DNA of 5,429 bases from NCBI GenBank assembly GCA_964624765.1, contig CAZUZO010000181.1, positions 1 through 5,429 on the forward strand, written 5' to 3'. Numbering within the stretch: position 1 is the stretch's first letter; the number at the start of each line of letters is the position of its first letter. Positions 1-5,295 of this stretch are shown here, piece after piece. A program made the position numbers and the translations under genes. The notes beneath the pieces are model-generated. The model did no database searches and was not told the DNA's origin. It worked only from the letters and a program-made list of their open reading frames with translations. Origin of the DNA: JAGTVB01 sp964624765. Lineage in GTDB: Bacteria; Pseudomonadota; Gammaproteobacteria; HK1.

Positions 1-14
1 GCACCGCCCAACGC

Positions 15-42
15 CGCTATCGGGTAGCGCAGCAGGTTTTTT
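15..42 (+). terminator. Possible weak terminator at the aldolase 3' flank
   Basis: CGCTA (15-19) and TAGCG (25-29) form a perfect 5-bp stem around a 5-base loop, and a run of six T follows at 37-42. The T run suits transcription on the plus strand, from a gene lying left of the window. An 8-base separation between stem and T run, and a short stem, make this a poor intrinsic terminator. On the minus strand the same hairpin lies about 50 bases beyond the aldolase stop codon but has no following T run. The T run also belongs to the inverted repeat at 34-56. Confidence 0.3.
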
Positions 43-56
43 CACAAGCTCTGAGC
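34..56 (+). repeat. Left copy of an inverted repeat pair flanking the aldolase region
   Basis: Reads AGGTTTTTTCAC, five variable bases, then CTGAGC. The same pattern with the same spacing occurs on the opposite strand at 1770-1748. Both copies read inward, so they enclose the aldolase gene and part of its upstream region. Identity is 18 of 23 positions and is broken only in the 5-base spacer. No obvious target-site duplication flanks the pair. Confidence 0.4.
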
Positions 57-80
57 ACTCGCCTCGCTAGAATCGTTTCG

Positions 81-1160
81 TTATTGCCGTGCCAGAGACC
101 TGCCCATGGAGCCGAGGTCGGCGAAGGCTTCCTGCAACCGTTCGACCACGCTGAGCTCCGCTAGCCGCAGGTATTTCCGCGGATCATACTGCTTTTTATA
201 AGGCGTGCCATCGTCTGGGTCGATCTGATACTGGAAGGCTCTGGGATTATCGGTCACGTACGTGCCGATGGGGGCTGAGAAAGCGAACTGCGTGTCGGTG
301 TCGATATTCATCTTAAACACACCGTATTCCACGGCCTCGCGAATCTTCTCTTTTTCCGACCCCGAACCGCCATGGAACACAAGATTCAGAGGGTTACGTT
401 GATTGGTATGCCTCTGCTGAACGAGATCCTGAGAGTTCTTGAGAATCTCGGGGCGCAGCTTCACATTACCCGGTTTATACACACCATGCACATTTCCGAA
501 GGAGGCCGCTATGGAGAAATCCCCGATGGGAGAGAGCTTTTCGTAGGCCTGAAGTACGTCCTCAGGTTGAGTATAGAGATGGGAATTGTCAGCGCTGTCA
601 TCGAACTCGCCACCGATGCCATCCTCCTCGCCGCCTGTGACACCCAGTTCGATCTCGAGGCTCATCCCTAGTTTGCTCATCCGCTCAAGGATGCGCGCAC
701 ACTCGTTCAAGTTATCATCGATGGACTCTTCGGAAAGATCCAGCATGTGCGAGCTAAAAAGCGGAGTGCCGGTCTCCCGGTAATTGCGCTCGCCCCAATC
801 GAGCATCGCTTCGACCCAAGGTATCAGCTTCTTGTTGGCGTGGTCGGTATGAATGACGACGCAGATCCCGTAGTGTTCGGCCAGCAAGTGAATATGCCGG
901 GCCGCTGCGACGGCGCCGATCACTTTGGCCTGAAAGCTGTCCGACATACCTTGTCCGGCGTAGAATTGAGCGCCACCGTTGGATAGCTGGATGATGACAT
1001 CGGCTTTCGCTTTTGCAGCCGCTTCCATGACGGCGTTCACCGTATTGCTATTGGTGACGTTGACCGCTGGCAATGCATAACCACCGTCCTTGCAGGCTGC
1101 GACCAGTGTCTTATAGCTGTCTCCACAGACAACTCCAGGTTTCAAACTCGCTTGACTCAT
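81..1160 (-). CDS. fbaA: Class II fructose-1,6-bisphosphate aldolase
   Basis: Cleaves fructose-1,6-bisphosphate reversibly to dihydroxyacetone phosphate and glyceraldehyde-3-phosphate in the cytoplasm, using zinc. The protein is 359 residues, the length of E. coli FbaA. Visible motifs: HTDH at 104-107 (Asp106 is the expected catalytic acid/base, His107 a zinc ligand), LEIELG at 168-173, GGEEDG at 176-181, GNVHGVYKPGN with zinc ligand His225, FHGGSGS with zinc ligand His263, and KMNIDTDTQ near 283-291. The start is Met at 1160 because AGGAG lies six bases upstream; an in-frame Met at 1241 lacks this support and would add 27 unmatched residues. The loop after GGEEDG and the C-terminal third (SAPIGTY, GRSL ending) look closer to actinobacterial class II enzymes than to E. 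coli FbaA, judged from memory. No glycolytic or Calvin-cycle gene is adjacent within the window. It faces away from birA. Confidence 0.97.
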   Translation of the reverse strand: MSQASLKPGVVCGDSYKTLVAACKDGGYALPAVNVTNSNTVNAVMEAAAKAKADVIIQLSNGGAQFYAGQGMSDSFQAKVIGAVAAARHIHLLAEHYGICVVIHTDHANKKLIPWVEAMLDWGERNYRETGTPLFSSHMLDLSEESIDDNLNECARILERMSKLGMSLEIELGVTGGEEDGIGGEFDDSADNSHLYTQPEDVLQAYEKLSPIGDFSIAASFGNVHGVYKPGNVKLRPEILKNSQDLVQQRHTNQRNPLNLVFHGGSGSEKEKIREAVEYGVFKMNIDTDTQFAFSAPIGTYVTDNPRAFQYQIDPDDGTPYKKQYDPRKYLRLAELSVVERLQEAFADLGSMGRSLARQ

Positions 1161-1166
1161 GCTTTT

Positions 1167-1172
1167 CTCCTC
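1167..1172 (-). promoter_or_regulatory. Ribosome binding site of the aldolase gene
   Basis: On the minus strand this reads GAGGAG, ending six bases before the ATG at 1160-1158. This is a near-ideal Shine-Dalgarno element and fixes the aldolase start at 1160 rather than at the upstream in-frame ATG at 1241. I could not find a convincing -35/-10 pair in the next 100 bases upstream. Confidence 0.85.
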
Positions 1173-1264
1173 TGCAGGTGCATTCAAATTGAAAGAGCGA
1201 TAATCGCGTAACGTATGTCGCGGTCTCAGAAGCTGTTGCAAAAATTACTGCGCTTGCCTGAGCT

Positions 1265-1523
1265 GCGTCGCACGCCGGGTCGCAATCCTCATGTACTCCC
1301 TTGTACACTCCGGTTGTGACTCGCCCCTTTTGGGGCCAGCTTGCAGCTGTTCAAGATCGTTCCCGACGATTTTGTCACCACCGGGCGCTTTGCCGTGCCC
1401 TGGCATCCAGGCGTTCTCACGGACTCCCCGTTTGATCGTCACTGTGCGCCTGACGAACAGCGCGGACCGGTTGTTAAACGGGCGCCCTCAAACTTACGCG
1501 GGATACCGGGGGCCAGGGCCCGG
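1265..1523. repeat. Chain of short inverted repeats upstream of the aldolase
   Basis: Successive small hairpins are visible: GCGT/ACGC (1265-1275), TGTAC/GTACA (1292-1307), GCCCC/GGGGC with a TTTT loop (1323-1336), CAGCT/AGCTG (1337-1349), a 9-bp stem with one G-T pair and TCCCG loop (1352-1374), CCTGG/CCAGG (1399-1411), ACGG/CCGT (1419-1431), TCGTCA/TGACGA (1436-1456), an imperfect CCGGTT/AAACGG (1467-1481), and CCGGG/CCCGG (1506-1523). The four from 1292 to 1374 are the strongest and the last three of these are nearly contiguous. This may be a repetitive intergenic element or a structured leader of the aldolase transcript. I cannot assign it to a named family. Confidence 0.5.
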
Positions 1524-1747
1524 ATGGGCTCAATACACCCCCCTATCCTGCTCTCCAGTGCCCACCGCTCATCTCTTGCGATGGCTCGCCAGGTGATCTG
1601 ATGGGAGGGCTCTGGTCATCCCGCCCGACCCGCCAGCGTGTGACGGGCATACTATGGACACTCTCGCGCAAAACATCAACATCGGGAGCTGCAGCCGTGT
1701 AACTAATCGCGGCGTTGATCATCGTTGCGACCATTCGATTGCCTTTG

Positions 1748-1770
1748 GCTCAGATGTGGTGAAAAAACCT
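1748..1770 (-). repeat. Right copy of the inverted repeat pair
   Basis: Read on the minus strand from 1770, this is AGGTTTTTTCAC, five variable bases, then CTGAGC. It is the inverted partner of the copy at 34-56, with equal spacing. The two outer ends are about 1.74 kb apart and enclose the aldolase gene and its hairpin-rich upstream region. No transposase lies between them. Confidence 0.4.
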
Positions 1771-1808
1771 CTCAGGGCAGCCGACCTGCTTGCACCAAGG
1801 GTGTTGTG

Positions 1809-1858
1809 CGACAGGGATGCCGGACCCAAACCGACAGGGATGTCTTCATGGTGTCCCT
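1809..1858. repeat. Direct repeat CGACAGGGATG with overlapping hairpin
   Basis: CGACAGGGATG occurs at 1809-1819 and again at 1832-1842, 23 bases apart. The second copy runs into a stem pairing AGGGATGTC (1836-1844) with GGTGTCCCT (1850-1858) around a 5-base loop; three of the nine pairs are G-U as RNA on the plus strand. The style resembles small dispersed intergenic repeats of gammaproteobacteria, but I cannot name a family and only this locus is visible. Confidence 0.4.
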
Positions 1859-2046
1859 TGCCGCAAGGAGTTGGATGCCAGAGGCTTGCGCGCCGATGGT
1901 GCACGCTCCGAAACCAACCCGGACGAAACGATGATTATGGCCGAAGAAATCGCGGGTCGGCCACCCTCCTGAGGGGAGACGACGATGCGCTTCCCTGGTG
2001 GATCGAGCGCGGTACTGTAGTTCCTGGTCAGCTGCCGAGCGCCATC

Positions 2047-2055
2047 TGGTAGAAT
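2047..2055 (+). promoter_or_regulatory. Extended -10 promoter motif at the birA start
   Basis: TGGTAGAAT matches the extended -10 pattern TGnTATAAT with a single mismatch. The best upstream -35 candidate, TGGTCA at 2025-2030, is weak and spaced 19 bases, which is tolerated by extended -10 promoters. Transcription would begin near 2062-2063, which coincides with the second in-frame ATG of birA. The first ATG (2054) overlaps the motif itself. Confidence 0.45.
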
Positions 2056-3040
2056 GCAGGGCATGCAGCAGCGGTACCATCTTTTGCATCTGCTGGCCGA
2101 TGGTCGATTTCACTCAGGTGAGGAGCTCGGGGGCCTCCTCGGAGTGGGGCGAGCAGCGGTCTGGAAGCTCGTACAATCCCTAGCGCCGCTAGGGCTCGAT
2201 GTCTATGCGGTACGCGGCAAAGGTTATCAGCTCGCTGAGCCTCTGGAGCTGCTCGACCGGGAGCGGATGTTGGTGGAGCTGGAGCCGGCGGCGGCGATGT
2301 TTTTGCATGACTTGGAGGTGATCCAAGAGATCGATTCCACCAATCGGTATCTGACGGAACGGGGGCGGGGTGGAGCAGCGAGCGGTCATGCGTGCTTTGC
2401 TGAATACCAATGGGCCGGACGAGGGCGGCAAGGCCGTTCCTGGGTCTCGCCATTTGGCTCCAACATTTACCTATCTGTATTGCGTCGCTTTGATGTCGGT
2501 GCAGAGGCGCTGCAGGGCTTGAGCCTTGCCACCGGCGTCGCGGTGATCCGCGCGCTTTCGTCACTCGGCATCTCAGAGCTAAAGTTGAAATGGCCAAACG
2601 ATGTGGTGTGGCGAGAGCGAAAGCTGGGCGGCATTCTACTGGAGACGGCAGGAGAACCCAGCGGACCGTGGTCGGTTGTGGTTGGCGTTGGTTTGAACCT
2701 TTCTCTTTCCCCCCTATCGGCACATCTGATCGATCAGCCGTGGGTGGATCTTAAGACCATAGCGCCCGCCCGGATCGGTCGCAACCACATCGCCGGCCGT
2801 CTGCTTTCGCACCTGCTTACAGCGCTTGAGGAGTTTGCTCAGCAAGGCTTTGCGGCTTTTCATCAAGAGTGGACACGCCATGATCTAGTGCGAGACCGCT
2901 TGGTCTTGATATCGTCCGTCGCATCGGCGATCCATGGGCGTGCCTGTGGCGTGGATCCGACCGGAGCGCTGTTGTTGTCCGTTGAGGGTCAGATGAGACG
3001 GATTCTGTCTGGCGATGTGAGTTTGCGAGTCAGGGTATGA
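2054..3040 (+). CDS. birA: Bifunctional biotin-protein ligase / biotin operon repressor
   Basis: Makes biotinyl-5'-AMP and transfers biotin to the acetyl-CoA carboxylase carrier protein; in the bifunctional form it also represses biotin synthesis genes. Up to 328 residues, against 321 in E. coli BirA. A winged helix-turn-helix fills roughly residues 8-65 (HSGEELGGLLGVGRAAVWK, then RGKGYQL), so DNA binding is likely retained. The ligase domain shows DSTN (94-97), the biotinyl-AMP loop GRGRQGRSW (122-130), KWPND (179-183), RKLGGILLE (189-197) with the expected catalytic Lys190, and VVVGVGLNL (208-216). A small C-terminal domain follows. Neither ATG at 2054 nor at 2063 has a good ribosome binding site; the promoter motif at 2047-2055 favours 2063, giving 325 residues. 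Its stop overlaps the coaX start by four bases. Confidence 0.96.
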   Translation: MQGMQQRYHLLHLLADGRFHSGEELGGLLGVGRAAVWKLVQSLAPLGLDVYAVRGKGYQLAEPLELLDRERMLVELEPAAAMFLHDLEVIQEIDSTNRYLTERGRGGAASGHACFAEYQWAGRGRQGRSWVSPFGSNIYLSVLRRFDVGAEALQGLSLATGVAVIRALSSLGISELKLKWPNDVVWRERKLGGILLETAGEPSGPWSVVVGVGLNLSLSPLSAHLIDQPWVDLKTIAPARIGRNHIAGRLLSHLLTALEEFAQQGFAAFHQEWTRHDLVRDRLVLISSVASAIHGRACGVDPTGALLLSVEGQMRRILSGDVSLRVRV

Positions 3041-3780
3041 TGCTGGTTGTCGATATCGGCAACACTCGTGTTAAGTGGGCACAGGTTAGCGACGGCTACT
3101 TTGTTGAGAGGGGGGAGGCGATTTACCCTAAAGAGGCTGTAGCGAACATACTGGAGGAGCACTGGTCGAGCGTAGCTCGACCACGGCAAGTGGTGATCTG
3201 TAACGTGGCGGGTCCTCGGATTGCCGAGGCCGTCGCAAGCTGGATCGGGCGGCAATGGGGCTGCAGGGTGGATTTCGTGGCAGCGAGACCGGCTGGCTGG
3301 GGGGTCACCAATGCCTACGAGGATTTTACTAGCCTGGGCGCAGATCGCTGGGCAGCCCTGATTGGTGCCCAGCGAAAATTTTTGCCGCCGCTATGCATCG
3401 TTGACTGTGGAACAGCCATTACAATCGATGGGTTGGCGGCCGGCGGTCAGCATCTCGGAGGCCTCATCCTGCCAGGATTGGATCTCATGCGCCGCTCTCT
3501 AGCCCGACGCGCCGAAGCGATCCCTCCGGTATCCGGCGGCAAGCTCGATTTGCTGGCTCGGAACACCAACGACGCCGTGGCGGCGGGAACGCTCTATGCT
3601 GCCGTGGCCTTGATCGATCGCGTGGTTGCTGATATGGAAATTACCCTGCAGGTGGCGGTGAGCTGCGTGGTCTGCGGCGGCGATGCGGGTTTGCTAGCGC
3701 CCCATTTAGCCCGACGTGCCATCGTTGAGCCGGATCTCGTGTTGTTGGGAACAGCCGTCATGGCGGAGGCTCCTATGTGA
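3037..3780 (+). CDS. coaX: Type III pantothenate kinase
   Basis: Phosphorylates pantothenate with ATP, the first step of coenzyme A synthesis, in the cytoplasm. The type III enzyme belongs to the ASKHA fold and is not feedback-inhibited by CoA as CoaA is (family knowledge). The 247 residues carry the expected motifs: DIGNTRVKW (6-14, phosphate-binding loop), GADRW (101-105, with Asp103 the likely catalytic base), DCGTA (123-127), GGLILPGL (141-148), NTNDAVAAGTLYA (176-188) and CGGDAG (213-218). Length is usual for the family. Start is ATG at 3037 inside an ATGA overlap with the birA stop, or the next codon ATG at 3040, which has slightly better spacing from AGGG at 3032-3035. Coupled translation with birA is likely. 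Its stop overlaps the next gene's GTG start. Confidence 0.96.
   Translation: MMLVVDIGNTRVKWAQVSDGYFVERGEAIYPKEAVANILEEHWSSVARPRQVVICNVAGPRIAEAVASWIGRQWGCRVDFVAARPAGWGVTNAYEDFTSLGADRWAALIGAQRKFLPPLCIVDCGTAITIDGLAAGGQHLGGLILPGLDLMRRSLARRAEAIPPVSGGKLDLLARNTNDAVAAGTLYAAVALIDRVVADMEITLQVAVSCVVCGGDAGLLAPHLARRAIVEPDLVLLGTAVMAEAPM
3765..3769 (+). promoter_or_regulatory. Ribosome binding site for the SPOR-domain gene
   Basis: GGAGG lies within the last codons of coaX, seven bases before the GTG at 3777. It supports a GTG start overlapping the coaX TGA stop as GTGA. Confidence 0.75.
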
Positions 3781-4514
3781 GGTGGGTGTTCTATTCACTG
3801 CTCGTCTGTAATGCGATTCTCTTGGCCTGGCAATGGTCGGGGCGTGAAATTGCGGGGGGCGAGTTCGTGGAACAGCCTTCGCAAGCGGAGGCCGCGACTG
3901 AACTGGTCTTAGTAAGCGAAGTTGATCTTCGTGCTCTGGTCCCTCGAGCCCAGGCAGCGACCTCGGTGGTGGAGCCGGAATACCCATCCAGTGACCCAAG
4001 GCGTCATGACGCCAGGGGGGAATCCTCCGCTTCGCCGGTGTGCTATCGCCTGGGTCCCATCGAGACGGATGACGAGGCGGAGCAGCTAAGGGCATGGCTG
4101 GTGGCGGCCGGTGGTGCGCTGCAGCGGCGCTTGGGTGAGCGCCGCGAGCTCGAGCTCTACTGGGTCTATTTACCACCGTTTTCGACGCGCACTGAGGCGG
4201 ACCGGGTAGCGGCCGAGATGGCGCGCGCTGGCATTCAGGATATTTATGTCATTGCCCGTGGGGACATGGCGCATGCCATCTCTCTGGGCGCCTACAGCCA
4301 GGCTTCGTCGCTGCAACGACGGCTTAGACAGCTGCGAGCGAAGGGTTATGATGCGTCGGTGTTACCTCGTTATCGAGCTGCGGCTGGGTCGTGGATCGAT
4401 GTCGAGTTCATGGGGACCGATGGCTTCCCACAGCAAGCGTTTAGCCTTCGTTTTCCGCACGCAGAAGCGATCGTGCGAGCCTGCGACAAGGCAGCTCTAC
4501 GCAGCGATCCCTGA
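3777..4514 (+). CDS. Membrane-anchored SPOR-domain protein
   Basis: A 245-residue protein of the type found after coaX in many gammaproteobacteria. Residues 3-20 (VFYSLLVCNAILLAWQW) form one transmembrane anchor with a short cytoplasmic N-terminus, so the rest should lie in the periplasm. Residues 30-85 are low in structure, rich in Glu, Ala, Pro and Ser. A SPOR repeat lies at about 125-205: YWVYLPPFSTRTEADRV, GIQDIYVI, GDMAHAISLGAYSQ and KGYDASVLPRY. Residues 88-117 (CYRLGPIETDDEAEQL) resemble a preceding half-repeat. SPOR domains bind denuded glycan strands of septal peptidoglycan (family knowledge), so a role in cell envelope or division is inferred. Cys11 is in LLVC, a poor lipobox, so I do not call it a lipoprotein. 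The GTG start is supported by the upstream GGAGG and the overlap with coaX. Confidence 0.88.
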   Translation: MRWVFYSLLVCNAILLAWQWSGREIAGGEFVEQPSQAEAATELVLVSEVDLRALVPRAQAATSVVEPEYPSSDPRRHDARGESSASPVCYRLGPIETDDEAEQLRAWLVAAGGALQRRLGERRELELYWVYLPPFSTRTEADRVAAEMARAGIQDIYVIARGDMAHAISLGAYSQASSLQRRLRQLRAKGYDASVLPRYRAAAGSWIDVEFMGTDGFPQQAFSLRFPHAEAIVRACDKAALRSDP

Positions 4515-4587
4515 TTAGAAGTAACTCCGGGCGATAGCCGAACGATCTCGCAACCCGCGGCAATACTGGCGGTGGTGGTTGCAGTTC

Positions 4588-4617
4588 TTGAGGGCTTTAC
4601 CGCAAACGTTTTGTAGT
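4588..4617 (+). promoter_or_regulatory. Weak candidate promoter in the gap before the barrel gene
   Basis: TTGAGG (4588-4593) and TGTAGT (4612-4617) are separated by 18 bases and match the -35 and -10 consensus at four of six positions each. They would start transcription about 40 bases before the barrel start at 4666. The rest of 4515-4665 shows no gene, tRNA or clear terminator, so readthrough from the SPOR gene is equally possible. Confidence 0.2.
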
Positions 4618-4665
4618 GGTCCTAACGGTGGCTCTGTGAGCCGCAAATGGGTATTGAGTTGTGCT

Positions 4666-5295
4666 ATGGATACGAGAATTGTCACTTGGCTGTTGACCAC
4701 AGTAACATGTGTTGCGGCGGTCGAGGCGCAGGCGGAAGGATGGTATGTGTTTGCCGGTTTCGGTGCGTCCTTTACTGAGGATATTAACGGCTCGGTAGAG
4801 GGTGTACCGCTTCGTGAGGGCTATGGCACGGGGTTCATGGTGTTCGGTGGGAGTGGTTATCGGACGGGGCCCTATCGGCTGGAAGGGGAGCTCACCTACG
4901 CTCAGCATGCTATTGATACGGTGTCTCTGGGCGGCACAGAAGGCCCGACAGGGGGCGATCGATCGACGCTCGCCGGGCTTGCAAATTTCTATGTCGATTT
5001 CGAGACCGCTACTCGCTGGACTCCCTATGTGGGGGCCGGAATCGGGGTCGCCAGTGTTGCCTTGAACGATGTTTCGCCGTCGTCCAGCGTGCGGCTAGAC
5101 GACAGTGATACGGTTTTTGCGTTCCAGCTGAAGGCCGGGCTTGCCTATACCCTTAGGCCGTCCACGCAGTTCAGTATTGGCTACCGTTTCCTCAGTGCCG
5201 ACGATAGCAAGCTGCGGGACGCGAGCGGCATGGAGGTCAGCATCGAAGGGCCACAATTGCATACAGTCGAGACCGGTTTGCTCTACCGCTTCTAG
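4666..5295 (+). CDS. Outer-membrane beta-barrel protein, OmpA/Opa-like porin family
   Basis: The 209-residue protein begins with a signal peptide (MDTRIVTWLLTTVTCVAAVE) and a likely signal peptidase I site after AQA at residue 23. The mature part alternates aromatic/hydrophobic and small residues in about eight strands: WYVFAGFGASF, GTGFMVFGGSGY, YRLEGELTYAQ, LAGLANFYVDF, WTPYVGAGIGVAS, FAFQLKAGLAYTL, TQFSIGYRFLSA and HTVETGLLYRF. It ends in Phe, as expected for recognition by the BAM machinery. This fits the small 8-stranded outer-membrane beta-barrel domain family (surface antigen/opacity type) with no OmpA-like peptidoglycan-binding domain. Ligand and function are unknown. ATG 4666 is chosen because it places the signal peptide at the N-terminus; in-frame GTG at 4636 and TTG at 4579 would bury it. 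No strong ribosome binding site precedes 4666. Confidence 0.85.
   Translation: MDTRIVTWLLTTVTCVAAVEAQAEGWYVFAGFGASFTEDINGSVEGVPLREGYGTGFMVFGGSGYRTGPYRLEGELTYAQHAIDTVSLGGTEGPTGGDRSTLAGLANFYVDFETATRWTPYVGAGIGVASVALNDVSPSSSVRLDDSDTVFAFQLKAGLAYTLRPSTQFSIGYRFLSADDSKLRDASGMEVSIEGPQLHTVETGLLYRF

Larger units (their letters stand above)
1161..2053. other. Long intergenic region between divergent aldolase and birA genes
   Basis: About 890 bases separate the start codons of two divergent genes. Several frames are open here (for example plus 1654-2052 and minus 1245-1442), but their products are rich in Arg, Pro and Cys, match no family I know, contradict one another on overlapping strands, and lack ribosome binding sites. 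I therefore call no gene. The region should contain both divergent promoters. It holds a chain of short inverted repeats (1265-1523), a direct repeat with a hairpin (1809-1858) and one copy of an inverted repeat (1748-1770). I see no tRNA, rRNA, RNase P, tmRNA, 4.5S signature or familiar riboswitch core. Confidence 0.7.

Noticed and set aside
3..164. Plus-strand frame open from the left edge, antisense to the aldolase end
   Set aside because: Only about 26 codons lie outside the aldolase, and the remainder is codon-aligned antisense of a conserved gene, which is often open by chance. It could be the tail of a convergent gene, but the window cannot show it.
372..986. Plus-strand open frames antisense to the aldolase
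   Set aside because: They are shadows of a strongly supported gene on the other strand.
1245..1442. Minus-strand frame of 65 codons upstream of the aldolase
   Set aside because: It translates the hairpin chain itself. The composition looks like read-through of repeat DNA, and no ribosome binding site or known domain is visible.
34..1770. Complete insertion sequence bounded by the inverted repeats
   Set aside because: The enclosed gene is an aldolase, not a transposase, and no target-site duplication is visible; only the repeat pair itself is reported.
1654..2052. Open plus-strand frame of 132 codons before birA
   Set aside because: The product is rich in Arg, Cys and Trp, matches no family I know, has no ribosome binding site, and runs through repeats and the birA promoter region. 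Open frames also exist on the opposite strand over much of it.
2028..2723. Minus-strand frame of 231 codons across birA
   Set aside because: Pro/Arg/Ala-rich antisense shadow of birA, whose motifs are unambiguous on the plus strand.
3706..4176. Minus-strand frame of 156 codons across coaX and the SPOR gene
   Set aside because: Pro- and Arg-rich shadow of two well-supported plus-strand genes.
4515..4578. Possible tRNA or terminator after the SPOR gene, expected from Pseudomonas gene order
   Set aside because: No cloverleaf, and the only hairpins are 3-4 bp with no T run.
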